From Sycobia sp. Sy_11 (Eukaryota > Arthropoda > Insecta > Hymenoptera > Epichrysomallidae), in NCBI GenBank assembly GCA_018907035.1, contig JACCIC010000036.1, positions 2,987,501-3,051,500 of the forward strand: a stretch of 64,000 nt of DNA, written 5' to 3'. The first letter of the stretch is position 1; every line of letters starts with the position of its first letter. The notes under the pieces are model-generated. The model saw only the letters and a list, made by a program, of their open reading frames with translations, did no database searches and was not told where the DNA came from. Position numbers and translations under genes: made by a program. Positions 21,736 to 33,945 of the stretch are shown piece by piece.

Positions 21736-22979
21736 TATGTAATAACCTGAATTTTAAGGCCGACTAAGTCGGCGGAAATACGAGTCTCCGTCGAGCTGAA
21801 AGCATGTACATACAAGATGAAACTAATATGTTCACGGGCGATTTCTATAGGTCGTGTACCAGGTTCGAACTGGACGCAAAAGCGCGCCGTCTGTCGTGAC
21901 TTCTTAATATGTTCCGCGATTGTGTTCGCGTAAAGGTCGAGGTATTTCGGCTTTTTTTTTATAAATTTTGGTTTAGTTCCGGTGCGGGTCGCCGCGTCTC
22001 GCCGACGAGCACGATGCCCGTACTTTCACGGACGCGGTCGCATAGTCGCATCGCGAATGTTTTCCTCGCATCCTTCAAGCTGGAATACATCAAATCCAGG
22101 AAAAATTAAATTAAGGAAGTTACTATTTCTTGCCTTTTTATTTTATTCTGTCTATGCCGTTTAAAAATTTTGTAAATTTTGCTCTCGAATTCGAAGGCAA
22201 TTTAAAAAGAAAAACATATTATATTACCATAAATTTTTGCTATATAAAGTTTACTTTCAATAAAAAAAGCAGCTGCCGAGTCCCATGAAGAATGTTCTAC
22301 TGGCGCTATGTAAAAATTGATCGATGCAACCACGTATAAACGTAACTCGTCCTCCCATATTTTTGAGAAAAAAACGTTTAAATTTTCACGACGATTAATA
22401 AATTGTGGATTCATTTTTTGTTTACTTTCAATCGCTGATGCCTGCACCATGCATTTGACCACCTGAATCCAATCCTGAATTCGAGCTCCAATCGGGCCGA
22501 TTCGCTAATCCATATCCATAGGCGAGAAATGCCGACAAGTTGATACAGCGCTATCTCTTTCAAAGTTCAAAAGCTATATTAATTCGGTCCGATTGGTATG
22601 CTTTTTAATTAAATTAAATTCAATCCTTTAAAACGTTGAAAAAAGAAGCTTTTATATTAGATTAGAAAGTCGAAATATTCATTCACATCAAATTGTGAAT
22701 CTAAATAAAAAAAGCAATCTAAATAATTGATCCCTGTACAGATTATTGGCAAATATTATATAATATAAGAATATTGTATATAATGGTAATTATATAATAA
22801 TCGTACGACGTAAAGTAAACACATATAATGTTTATTATATGCAAATTAGCAGAATAGAACTATTGTTTGTGTAAACAAACAAATGAATGCACAGAAATGA
22901 CAAGAAAAAGTCAGTACCGTAACGTTCTTTTTCTTTATCCCCATACTCAAATGTGAGCGGGTTGAAGATTCATTTCTTA
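21732..22979. other. Gene-free stretch
   Basis: CpG-bearing to about 22,080, then AT-rich. An 8-bp-arm inverted repeat CATATAAT/ATTATATG lies at 22822-22841. Confidence 0.4.
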
Positions 22980-23460
22980 ATGACGTTGATCGATGATCCG
23001 CAGACGAAGTGGGAAAGAAGAGAGTGAGGGAGATAGTGAGGGAAAGAGACGAATTATTAGAGGGAAAAACCGTCTACTTTCCTAAAATCTTGCGAAGAAG
23101 AAACATTAAGGGTTCATAACGTCATTTGTACTCCCTTAACTTTCCTCGCTGGCATATAGAAGGAGAAAAAGAGCTCCGGGAAAAAAGTTAACACAAGGAG
23201 AAGGGAAAAGGGGCGGAGGACCAGCGGAGCGAGAGAAGAAGCCAGTGCGCGGCAGCGCGTTTTCGAATAAACGCGATAATACATCGGAGTGAGTGCGGCC
23301 AGAAGTGGCGGGGGGGGGGCGAGGAGACTCAAGGAAGAGAAATAAAGAGAGGGAGAGAGAGAGCGAGACTACGACAGAAGAAGAGATGGAAGAAGTCCAT
23401 TTTGGCGTCGGCGAGAAAAAAAAGAGAAGATGAATGAAAAATATTACTTGCGGTGAGTGG
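22980..23460 (+). other. Purine-rich, leader-exon-like stretch
   Basis: Strong G/A excess on the plus strand, with a G10 run at 23310-23319. It ends in a 15-codon upstream-ORF-like frame (23386-23433) whose TGA overlaps a second ATG (23430) as ATGA. Seven codons later is a good donor, CG|GTGAGT (intron from 23453). This looks like the 3' end of a 5' leader exon, but no transcript evidence is available here. Confidence 0.2.
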
Positions 23461-24275
23461 CTTTAATAAGAGCAATGTGTCATAGCCCACCGGATTGATC
23501 CCTGGGTGTATGTTTCATTTGCTTTGTTTCTTTTTTTATTTTGCACTTTTCCATTTCTAGGACGTTCTACGTTTTTTTTTTTTGCCGTGCCGATCCACCT
23601 CATTCCCCTGCTTATCACGAACGTATACCGTATACGCAATGCCATATCGCCGAATAACCGAGGTGGGCATTTTTCTTTTCTTACGGAAAGAAAGCACTTC
23701 GCCTAATTGGATACATTACTCGTACATCGGGGATGTACGATGTGCGAGTACGGCTCGCGCGAGATTTCTGATAGAACAGCCGCAATTGTGCCTGGGTCAC
23801 TGGATGAACTTCCTGGAATGGAGCGTCAGGCGATGTGCAATTATGAAATGATTTTACCATCGACTGAACAACGTACGGTCGATAGAGGACGCTCGTAGGT
23901 TCATAAGATACAGTTCACGGTTGAACGAGAACATCGAGTTATTATAAATTTTATTTACGATACGATAATTAACCTTGATAATTTGGGATGGCTATTGAAT
24001 TTTGAATGCGACGTCGACTAATTGGCTTTAATTTATTCAATTTATTCAATTTTCCTAATGAATAAAGAAACTTTCGTAGAGCCATATTTATTAAGTATCG
24101 AGCGAAGCGGATAAAAAATGCACCAGTATTAATCTTGGAGCATATTATATATCTATATATACAGATAGTTCAAGAATTATAGCGAGTTAAGATTTTTCTT
24201 TCGCCGGAAATTCCGTCAACTTTGGCGTCGGCAATTTACTGGCTTTTAATTCTGCAAAAGTTTCGAGCGACGCGC

Positions 24276-24276
<1 letters not shown>
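23461..24276. other. Gene-free stretch
   Basis: Mixed composition, nothing recognised. Confidence 0.4.

Positions 24277-24325
<49 letters not shown>
24277..24325. repeat. (TA)n microsatellite
   Basis: 49 bp. Confidence 0.95.
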
Positions 24326-26090
24326 TGCACGCATAACTAAACTATTGACTTTCCGAAAGGAAAAAATACACTCGAACCGCCAATTGTGCGCCAGTAACTG
24401 CCATGGTGAGGGTGGAGAGGCGGGTTAAGTTGACTGCCTCGTTAACTGAAATGGAGCATTGTAAACGACCATAGTTCCGTACGTATTCAAATTGACAATG
24501 CCGAATCTTTTTTAACGGATATCTTGACCAGTCATTGGGCTAAGTAGCCGGTTAAATCTGCTTCGAGCATTTGTAGTCTAATTTGTGAAATAAAGCCTTG
24601 CGTATGCAGCTTAGCTTATGCTAAGATAGATTAAGAAGGCACAGCAAAAATAATGTTTCACAATTTTTACTAACTTTTTATTGGTTAAGGAAAAAATGAT
24701 AAATACCACGAACTTAAAGGACTTCACTATAGAGCATAATCGTATCGATTTACGGTACGATACGTACAATACATCATATTTTTAGATGGTGAATTTGATA
24801 CAACGTTCCATACTTTTCGCTAGGCCGAAAAAAATTGCAAAAAATATAAACACAAAAAAAGGTATTAAAATAGTTAGTCTAATGCGTATTTATTACAATA
24901 TCATTTAAAATTATAAAGAATCTTTGCTTTAACGTATTTATTATAATACCATTGCGAAGCAAAAAAAAACTCTAAAAACTTTTAACAATTTTCTCTTTAA
25001 TTATTCGTTAGACTCTTTCACAATATATTTTCAAATGTAAAAGAACAATGTATGACAGGGACTATTGAGGCTTTTAAGCCAAATTTAAATACTTTTAATT
25101 CATCAGCAGCGCTAGAGAAAAAAATTCGTTCTATCTTTGAAAAATGATAAAAATTAAAAATTCAAATAAGTTTAAATAACCTGATAAATAATAATTTTGT
25201 AAGTTTTGTCTTGGACCAATAATATGGCAATGTTTCTCATACGATTTTCTGAAAAACCTATTCAATGCAGAGTGATATAAATACATTTTTATTGATAATA
25301 TACTAATTATTTGTATATTACCAACTAAATACAGTTTTATTGATAATATACTAATTATTAATAGCTTAATTGTAATTTAATTATTGTTGTTGCTGATTAT
25401 TATTTGTGTATAATACAAATTATTGTATAAATTTTTGTATAAATTAAATCAATAATTTCGTATTCGTAAGTGCTACGAACTATTAAGTGATAACGTAAAC
25501 ACAGCTACTTCCTTTCTCTAAAGTTCACGAAGTTAATAGTTGTTTCCCAATTGACCAATTATATTACTGATCGCTTAAATTAATTTATACATCAAAGCAA
25601 TCCCTTTTTCCCTTTATATAATTAGGTGCATTACTGTTCCTATTATGAAAAAAGTTTCTTTTATTATAAAAAAAAGAAAAAACAGTTTCCTTATGGATAG
25701 TATAATTGATTGGGCGTGTTAAATTCGCTGCTGAAAAGTTACTTCGTTGGGTGTCATATATAAATATTTCAAATCTAACAGAAATTAGGATGTCCCACTG
25801 AACGGGCCATTATTTTATAAACCACGATCATCGCGCGTCCTTCGAACAAGTCGCATACGTGCAACGACGAAACTTATGCGTTTACGTGTTTTTCCGCGTG
25901 CGAGGTAGGCGTCGGCGCGTGTAAACTACATAATACAATACCCGCAAACAAGACCAATCGAGGCTCTTTTGTACACAGTATACCACTATTGCTCTTCGTA
26001 GAAGCGAGGGCAAACGCCGCACCGGACGAGTTCTCGGGTAATTTCAATAGCGCACTCGAGGCCCGGAATGAGGGCGCTGGAGGGATGTGT

Positions 26091-26091
<1 letters not shown>
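24326..26091. other. AT-rich gene-free stretch
   Basis: Mostly featureless. A tandem duplication at 25,280-25,359 is listed separately. Confidence 0.5.
25280..25359 (+). repeat. 48-bp-period tandem duplication
   Basis: The 32-bp segment 25280-25311 recurs at 25328-25359 with a single mismatch (ACATTTTT versus ACAGTTTT). Confidence 0.85.

Positions 26092-26142
<51 letters not shown>
26092..26142. repeat. (TA)n microsatellite
   Basis: 51 bp. Confidence 0.95.
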
Positions 26143-26146
<4 letters not shown>

Positions 26147-27090
26147 TAGGGAGATGGAGAGTGTACGCGTATCCATAGAGAACGGAAGGCTCTTGGAATT
26201 TGCCAGACACTCGCTTCTGTTGGTTTGCGCGGACGAGAATCATCAGGGTCGGTTTTGGAATATCTATATACACAAGAAAGTGGAGGGGAGAACGTAGGAG
26301 GAAGAGAAGCTTGCCCGAATTCGTCTATTTCTATAGGAAATTTCCCGCGTATCCGGAAGTTGCTCGTCCAGTTGGTGTAGTGGGCGACGAGAAGGACGAG
26401 AGGCTGCGGGAGGGGCAGTCGTGGGGGGAGGGTGGGGGTGAGGATGAAGAGAGATAGTTTCAGGCAAGAGCGGCGAGGACGGCGAGCGGGGCAAAAATCG
26501 CTCCGAGTATCCGTGCGGTACAGCGGGGAAGGTGGCGGCGGGTGGGACGGGGAAAGAAGAGCTCATCCCTTGGGAAATTGGTTGCGCGCACCCTCGCAGT
26601 CGGCTATCTATGGCTCTCTCACGCGGGCGAGCGAGCGCGCGAGACTTTTATTTTCTCTCGGGATCCGGGGACAAGAAAATAACGCGAAACCGAACTTTCC
26701 TTTCCCCTCTTCCTCCCCCGCCGCTCCGGAGCGTGCAGCGCTCCGCGGGCTCGCGCGAGCTCACCTTATCGCCGCTTAACTTATGTTACGTACGATCTGG
26801 CCGACAGCTGGCTGGCCGGCTCGCGTTTCTCCAGAAAAATAGCTGGATGAACGAGGCTTTATCGGGGCGTTTTTCAATTTCCCCGGTCAGGAAAGCGTGA
26901 GCGGGGGGAGAGGAGGAGAGGGGAGAACGAGACAAAGTGAGTAAGAAAAGGAAGGAAAGGGAGTACGGGCCGAAGTGCAGAAAGATGGAGGGGGAAAGGT
27001 AACGGAACGCCGCCGCCGCTGGAAAATTCGTCTTTCCTGAAAAATCGCGCCCGTATTATGGTATCCGGGAGAGGGTGAGCTTAGCGATAG
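26143..27090. other. CpG-rich GC patch with a strong G4 motif
   Basis: High GC and CpG over about 26,260-27,060, with open frames on both strands. 26408-26438 carries five G-runs (GGG, GGGG, G6, GGG, G5) with loops of 1, 7, 1 and 1, the strongest quadruplex motif seen. A promoter-like island is possible, but no gene start is identifiable. Confidence 0.45.
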
Positions 27091-28216
27091 AGCTTTTAGT
27101 GCTTTCCTCTTTATTTATCGTTGGGCGATAGGGAAATCCCTGTAAATTGCTCGAAAACTGTATCATTATGATTGACTTCTTTATCAGATGGATTTTGTAC
27201 ATTATTAAAGATATACATTGGATAAGAATAACTTAACATAAATAATCTTATTTTATTCTTTTTTGTGCCAAATAGTATGCCTCCGGAAAAGTATTTTGGA
27301 GTGATTGAAAAATTTATATTTCTATCCAATCAAAATAAAATAGAAAATGTTCCAAATTAGATAATGAATTATTCTTGTGGCACATATCAACGATAAAGGA
27401 GCGATCTGTTTAACTTTCTTTTTAACTTTAGCTGCACTCTAATCTCGTAAGAGTTTAATCTTATCATTTATTTATTATGAAGCAATTTCTGAATTAAAAA
27501 AAACAGTTGTATATGTGCACTCGTTGATTTGTTATGTATTATTAAGTATGTGTTTATCAATAATTATTTGCGCAACGATGTCTTATTAACGAAACTATTA
27601 TTGCATATGTTATCAGTAATATCTATTAATATTGTATATATCTTGTCAATCTAACCAATCGATATTAATATACATTTGGCATCCAGGAAACACCAGAAAA
27701 TAAAGTATAAAACTTTTGTTTTCAAAAAAGTTCGAATACGTAAAACTATATTTTCGTACGAAAAATTTAATAAATTTTTCTATATATTGGTCTATTTATA
27801 AAGTATTAAGATAAGATAAATAACTTTAATTAGAATGAACAGTCGCCCATCGATCCTGGGCAATATTCCAAGTTGTACTCACATTTTAGTACGTCTAAAC
27901 TTCTTGTATTCCATTTGTATATATGTAGTCCAATTATCGAATACATTAAATGTAATAAAAAATAAATCGGTAATTCCTTTTAAAATGCATGATAAATTTT
28001 GATTTTTACTATATCGTTCCTTTTTTTTAGTAGATCATAGATTGAAGATCGTATATGGCTTGAGGTAAAATTTATTATATGATTTAACAACGAATAGGTA
28101 ATCAACGTGTTCGCATTTGATTTCTCATACTAATTGTTGAATTTAATGGAAACTAAAAAGATAAATAAAACAAATGGGAAGTAAAATTTTACAGTCGACA
28201 TACTCATCTTAACATA

Positions 28217-28255
28217 CAAATAAATAAATACATAAATATATTTATTTATTTATTG
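28217..28255. repeat. 39-bp AAAT/ATTT near-palindrome
   Basis: (AAAT)n on the left mirrors (ATTT)n on the right around an ATATAT centre, with only one or two mismatches. Confidence 0.75.
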
Positions 28256-28504
28256 ATATACAAATGAGGATACACGATTATTAGCCTGAGTATTTACACA
28301 TGCATGTGCCGACATTTTTCAGACGCAGAAACAGAAAATAGATCAATTTATAAATTTTACTAATTCGACCAAATGAAAGTAGGTAATGTGGTGAGTGAAT
28401 GGCCCGTGATAAAAATAGTAGAATTTCATGTTAACATAGTTGTGAAAAATTAACATAGTTGTCTTCTACCATTATTCATCACGTATATATATATTGTTGT
28501 ATAG

Positions 28505-28532
28505 AATTGTCTATATATATCTATAGACAATT
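28505..28532. repeat. Perfect 11-bp-arm inverted repeat
   Basis: AATTGTCTATA, six bases, TATAGACAATT. Confidence 0.8.
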
Positions 28533-28798
28533 TCATTTTTTAATTTTAAACATCTTCACGCTATTTAAATGTAACCTACCACACAATTTAAATTTTATAT
28601 AATTGTATATAGTACATTAAAAAAATAAAAAATTATTTGCATATATACAAGATTGCCAGTGAAAAATATATTTTTCATTTTTAAATTTTTCTGTCCGGAA
28701 AATCAACTTCCCTGATTTAGCTTTAGATAATTGGAATCCTAATGGAAATATGGGAGTAGTGCTTTGAGAATGTGTATGTGTGGGTGCGTATATTTGTA

Positions 28799-28849
28799 AG
28801 AGAGAGGAAGAGAGTGAGAGGGAGAGAGAGAGAGAGGATGAAGAGAGAA
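28799..28849 (+). repeat. (GA)n-rich tract
   Basis: Imperfect GA repeat with GT and GG interruptions. Confidence 0.85.
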
Positions 28850-29400
28850 CAGAGGACGGATAAATTTGCACGAGGAAGCCTAGTCAAGTGTTTATACGCA
28901 GTGTATTTGGATCGGGAAAAGGTTTGTGAATGGTCCAATTAGCACGAATTAATGGATTGACTCATTTGACCTAATTCTTATGTTGTTTAGTAGTTGACTA
29001 TTATAGTCAGCAAACCTCCTAGTTTTTCCGTGCTATCGTAAATATAATTTGCGATTTTAAGAAAAACGCTCGTGGATTACAAAATTAGGTTTTTTTTTTT
29101 CGTTTATCTAATATATTTAAGACTAAAAGTTTTACCTTTTGATGCATAAATACATTGAGCATTCATTTGTAATTTCTGAATCATTTTTCAGAATTGTATA
29201 TTCTTCTTATTCTATTTTCTTTGTATTTGAGAAATATCTTAAGGAAAGGAGAAAATAAAAATAAATATTTAAGGTTTCCTAAATAGGGGCCTTTTCTTTA
29301 ATTATATTCTCATTTCGATTCCAAAAGAAATCACTGATGCAATTTTCATTCGTATATAGATACATACATGAAAAATATCTCGATGCGCAACCATAATACA
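28850..29400. other. AT-rich gene-free stretch
   Basis: No signal seen. Confidence 0.45.
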
Positions 29401-30118
29401 TAAAAAGCCGGAGGCGCAGCCGAGCGCGATGCGCAAAATAAAAAGAAAATCGTGAGAATTCCTGCGTGCGGATCCTCTATTTTCCAAAAAAAAAAAAAAA
29501 AACATAATGCGCCCTCGTGCGTGAAGTATTTTATAGGAAGAATCTCTCGAAGCGTGGCGCATATCACGGAGAACGACTCCTCGCTTCCCCCGCCCACCGC
29601 ATCTCCCACCGCCGCGCCGCCGCCGCCGCCGCCAACGAGATCTAAGCGTCGAGCGCGCGCGCGCTCACACGGCGCGGCGTCGCCGGCGCGCAGCGCAGTC
29701 CCGTCGTCGCCGCGGAGGAGTGGTTTTTCGTCCCGCGCGCCAGTGTTTTTCCCCTCCACTGGCGCCCCTCCCCCAGCCGCTCGTCATCGTGGTCCTGCGC
29801 CGCATCGCAAGAACAACGCTCGCTGTATAGGATTTTTCGCGGGCTTGTCGCTCCCTCGCCATAACGGACTCGTATTTTATATATATCTATATATAAGCTG
29901 CAGCGTTTTTTGTCAAGCATTTCGCGCAGAAGCGACGCGGTAGAATTTGTTAAATACCAAATTTATAAAAAGTTACGGGTGCGTTCCGCGGCGCGGAAAA
30001 GCAGGCGGGTGTAAGAAAAAACGTAGCGGGGGATGGAGGTCCGTATATGTCCTGTGTTATATACTTCTTCGACATTGCTAAATCCTGACGCAGATGTCGA
30101 GCGAAGTATTATGTTGTA

Positions 30119-30119
<1 letters not shown>
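29401..30119. other. CpG-rich GC patch with (GCC)n
   Basis: Contains A17 at 29486-29502, a (GCC)n run at about 29609-29633, and a perfect CG palindrome GAGCGCGCGCGCGCTC at 29651-29666. Open on both strands. The minus frame over the (GCC)n would start at GTG, so no gene is called. Confidence 0.45.
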
Positions 30120-30164
<45 letters not shown>

Positions 30165-30184
30165 ATATGTATATCTATATGTAT
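30120..30184. repeat. (TA)n with TATC/TATG tail
   Basis: TA to about 30162, then CTATATGTATAT units. Confidence 0.95.
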
Positions 30185-30475
30185 AGATTCGAGTCTTCGC
30201 ACTGGCGGTTCGTATATTATACGTAGAGCGTTTCCGCCCGGGCCGGGACGGAGCGCGTTGCCCCTATTGTTCTCCGTATATACGCACGGTTTAGCGGTAT
30301 CCTCCCGGGCTCCCTACAGGCAGTACTATATCGATGCAGTATCCGCGCGTCCGCAATAACAATGCCCGTGCCCCTCCCCGCTTCCCTGCTCACTCATTGC
30401 CGCACACGCAACTTTTCTGGAGCGGAGACCCGTCGGACCACGACAAATTGAAGTCGTAAGACTTCCACTCACGGT

Positions 30476-30477
<2 letters not shown>
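30185..30477. other. CpG-bearing stretch
   Basis: GC-rich continuation of the patch to the left, nothing recognised. Confidence 0.4.

Positions 30478-30515
<38 letters not shown>
30478..30515. repeat. (TA)n microsatellite
   Basis: 38 bp. Confidence 0.95.
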
Positions 30516-30517
<2 letters not shown>

Positions 30518-31487
30518 AAATGAAAACGATACAAACGATCGATCGTCCTATAGGCATAATTAATTCGGCAAGCAGAGATTCTTCGACTGCAACTTGCGCT
30601 TGCAGTTCGTGGCACTAGTTATCCTCGGCTCAGTATATACTCGTACAGGAAAGAAAGGTGTAGAAAGTGCTGTTAGACAGAATCAGAGTCGTTGCTCGAG
30701 GACGAGCGATGTGGCTTCCTGGTGCGATATGGAGTATGTCTGGGGGCGGGTTTGAAAAGGGAAGCTTCAACTACGTTTATGAGTTTATGAGTTTATGAAA
30801 GGGTTTTTATGCGTAAACTTACACTGAAGAATTTTACATTGCCACAATGCTCAACGTTTGGAAATTTGTCCAAATTTTCTATCCAATCTTACCGTTTGAA
30901 ATATTTTGTCCTCTAGTAAAAATTACTTCAGATATATCCTTATTTTTTAATGAATAGAAGTAAAGTAAAAAAAAAATTATGCTATATAATAAGTAATTAA
31001 AAATAATTAAATTAAAAAAATTTAAGATTGTGTATTCAATTTTGCAAAGAAGAAGAAAATTGAGTTCAATTGTGAAACCAATCATTCGCGATTTTTGATA
31101 GAGGATAGTTAGTTGCTTAATACAGTCTAATTTGGAATAATATCAGTAGAAAAACGTGCTTGCAATCGGTAAACGATTGTTTTATTATATAAATGTGCAA
31201 CGACATTGATACTTACTTGGTCGTTTTTGAAAATTATTTTTATTACAATATTAAAAACGCAAATTTTGCAGAAAAAGATTTTGGGGAAAGAAATTTTTTT
31301 ATTAGAAAAATTTAACGTCGTAAAAAATGTATGTATTAAAAAAGAATCTTTTCTACTATTTTAAGACTTTTACCCTTTAGAAGGTCGGAATGACGGGATG
31401 ACACCTACAGACCTCAATGTTTTTTCATTAATCAAGTACAACTAACTGGATTCTTTAGGTTATTTAGGTCTCTATATTATCAATCTC
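30516..31487. other. Gene-free stretch
   Basis: Contains three perfect tandem copies of GTTTATGA (30775-30798). Otherwise AT-rich from 30,800. Confidence 0.5.
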
Positions 31488-31489
31488 TA

Positions 31490-31533
<44 letters not shown>
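31488..31533. repeat. (TA)n microsatellite
   Basis: 46 bp, followed at once by the 12-bp palindrome CAATCCGGATTG (31533-31544). Confidence 0.95.
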
Positions 31534-31534
<1 letters not shown>

Positions 31535-33121
31535 ATCCGGATTGGAATTTTCGAAACGTTTATTATCAAAAAGAAAAAAATCACCATGCGCATTACAGCA
31601 CCGGGCCGAGACATTAATGGAGGCGTCATTTTACGATCTGCTAAAGGCTTGGCCTTACTTTAGTCTTTTGTGCATGGCGTAAACTCACTTTTTTATAGAA
31701 AAACGGAGCTTTTGAAACTTTCCAAATCCCGGCACTCTGAAAGTTAATCAAATAAATTAAAAGTAATGTAAAAAGTAATGTAAAAAGTAAATAATAAGTA
31801 TGTAAAATAATCAAATCATTTGAAAGAATAGTACTATTTCATATATTACTTTTGTATAGTGTTGAAAAATAGTGAATAGTGAATATTTATATTTAAGTTA
31901 TGTTTAGTGCCTAGTTATAATTAAAAACATTTCTATAAATTTCTTACAAAATCTATTTATTTAATAAATTCCGGTTGACATAGAAACAATTTCTTTCGCT
32001 ATTATAGAGAACGGCGTTTCTGGGATTCTAATATCTAATACCGAGTGAGTGTGGGAAGTTTTCATCTTGGTTAAATAATGTATGATAGATGGAGAATTAA
32101 TCTATGTCCTCCTAGAAAATCACCTCAGTTTGACAGAGCGATTCGGCCGTGCCTCGTATGGATCGTTCCGGAGATTAAGTCGTTACATTTTTGCTATGCT
32201 AAATTATAATACAAAATTTATTGGCCTTAAGCTATAAACGAACACTCGCCGACCCTATTTTATGTGTATAGATATAGATTAGAGTGGAACGAATTATTTA
32301 TATAATATAATCTCTAACCCATCATTTCTGAATGGAAAAATTACGGGCATAAGCGAAAGAAGTGTAGAAGTGGTCAGGTAAACCGAGCGTTTCGCTAACA
32401 AATAAAGGGCCGCCGTATATCACCGACTCCAAGGAAATTTTTTATGGAGTGAGGCTTTTTAATAGATCGCCACTGAATCGCCACGGCGAGATTAAAGTAA
32501 TTTGTTTTAAGAATCCCTCGTTACCGGGAAAAGAGCGAAAATTTCATCGATAAACGGCGATGAATAACGAGCAATTTGGATAAACTATTCATTTTATTTG
32601 TAACATCCTTTGTTACGGATCTTCAATTGATTCATTTACGAAAGGTGAAGAATTTTAGGCGAAAAAATAAATTTCAGTAACGATATTCGCAACAGAAGCT
32701 AAACAGCTCGGCATGATATTTCAATTGGATCAATTTGATAAGAATAAATGTATCAGATATATATTATACAAGGTCGGCAGTTTAAGAAGGTAATGGAAAA
32801 AAATCGCATTTCTTTGGCACGCGCGCGATAAGGAAGTTTTCCTAAGAATCATTTTTATCAGCCAATTGGACGTGACGTGCCGATCGATGCTAATACCCAT
32901 AAAAATCGGGTCGCCAAATTTGAAATCTCGACACCGCGCCCAACAAGAATATGGAACTGTCGGCGGTGAAGGTAAAGAAAGAAAAAAAAATTTACACCCC
33001 GAAATTTTTACACCTAATCGACCGGAAAATACGGGAGTTTCGACTCCATTAAGCCCGTGCACGCGATTATGCGGCAAAAGATCGAGGGGCGGAGGAAGAC
33101 CCGTCGTCGCGTCGGACATTC

Positions 33122-33125
<4 letters not shown>
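31534..33125. other. AT-rich gene-free stretch
   Basis: Holds an AAAAGTAATGT tandem repeat (about three copies, 31759-31795). From 32,800 it becomes slightly more GC-rich. No gene recognised. Confidence 0.5.
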
Positions 33126-33160
<35 letters not shown>

Positions 33161-33195
33161 TGAGACGTAAGCGGGTATAGGGACGACGAACGCGT

Positions 33196-33264
<69 letters not shown>

Positions 33265-33284
33265 TGAGAGAGAGAGAGAGAAAG
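33126..33284 (+). repeat. Two (GA)n tracts
   Basis: 33126-33162 and 33199-33284, separated by a short CpG-bearing spacer. Confidence 0.95.
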
Positions 33285-33513
33285 GTAGAAAACGAAGCGG
33301 ATGGGGTTACGGCATAAGAGTGGGTGGACAGAGGGTGAATATAACCGATGAATTTTGAAAAATTAATTCACGAAGTTAATTAAGAAAGTTTTATTGCGTT
33401 TCGCGGGCGTATATACCTTGGGAAATTTGCATAATTATCGCCTGCACGGAACGAACCTGCTGGCTGCCCCTCCGACCGACGCTCCCATTGTTCGTCCCGC
33501 GGTCGCTATGTTT

Positions 33514-33532
33514 CATCTCTCTTTCTTTCTTC

Positions 33533-33577
<45 letters not shown>

Positions 33578-33601
33578 ATCTTTCTCTCTCTTCATTCATC
33601 T
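33514..33601 (+). repeat. (CT)n tract
   Basis: About 88 bp, imperfect, in opposite orientation to the tracts on either side. Confidence 0.95.
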
Positions 33602-33681
33602 CTATAATTCTTTCCGCGGCTATTCTTCGGGCTCAGCGGTATGGTCGGCTCGTACAATGGTAATCGTCTCTCTTTTTTCGG

Positions 33682-33834
33682 TGGAGAGTGAGAGAGAGAG
33701 TGAGAGTGAGAGAGAGAGAGAGTGAGAGAGAGAGAGAGAGGGATGAGAGAGAGAGAGAGAGAGAGATAGTGAGAGAGAGGAGAGAGTGAGAGAGAGAGTG
33801 AGGAGTGAGAGGAGAGAGAGAGGAGAGAGAGAGA

Positions 33835-33872
<38 letters not shown>

Positions 33873-33945
33873 AGAGAGAGAGGTGAGATGAGAGAGAGAG
33901 AGAGTGAGAGAGAGAGAGAGAGAGAGAGTGAGAGAGAGTGACAGA
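33682..33945 (+). repeat. Long (GA)n/GAGTGAG tract
   Basis: About 264 bp, the longest simple repeat in the window. T interruptions recur as GAGTGAG. Together with the (CT)n tract 80 bp upstream it forms an imperfect inverted repeat. Confidence 0.95.

Larger units (their letters stand above)
27091..28798. other. AT-rich desert
   Basis: No coding signal. It holds an AT-only near-palindrome at 28217-28255 and an 11-bp-arm inverted repeat at 28505-28532. Confidence 0.55.

Noticed and set aside
21860..21880. GGTTCGAACTGG, tRNA B-box-like
   Set aside because: Lacks the following conserved bases, and no A box or acceptor stem is found upstream.
29346..29759. 137-codon minus-strand frame with a glycine run
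   Set aside because: Starts at GTG, the glycine run is the (GCC)n repeat, and the C-terminal phenylalanines are the A17 tract.
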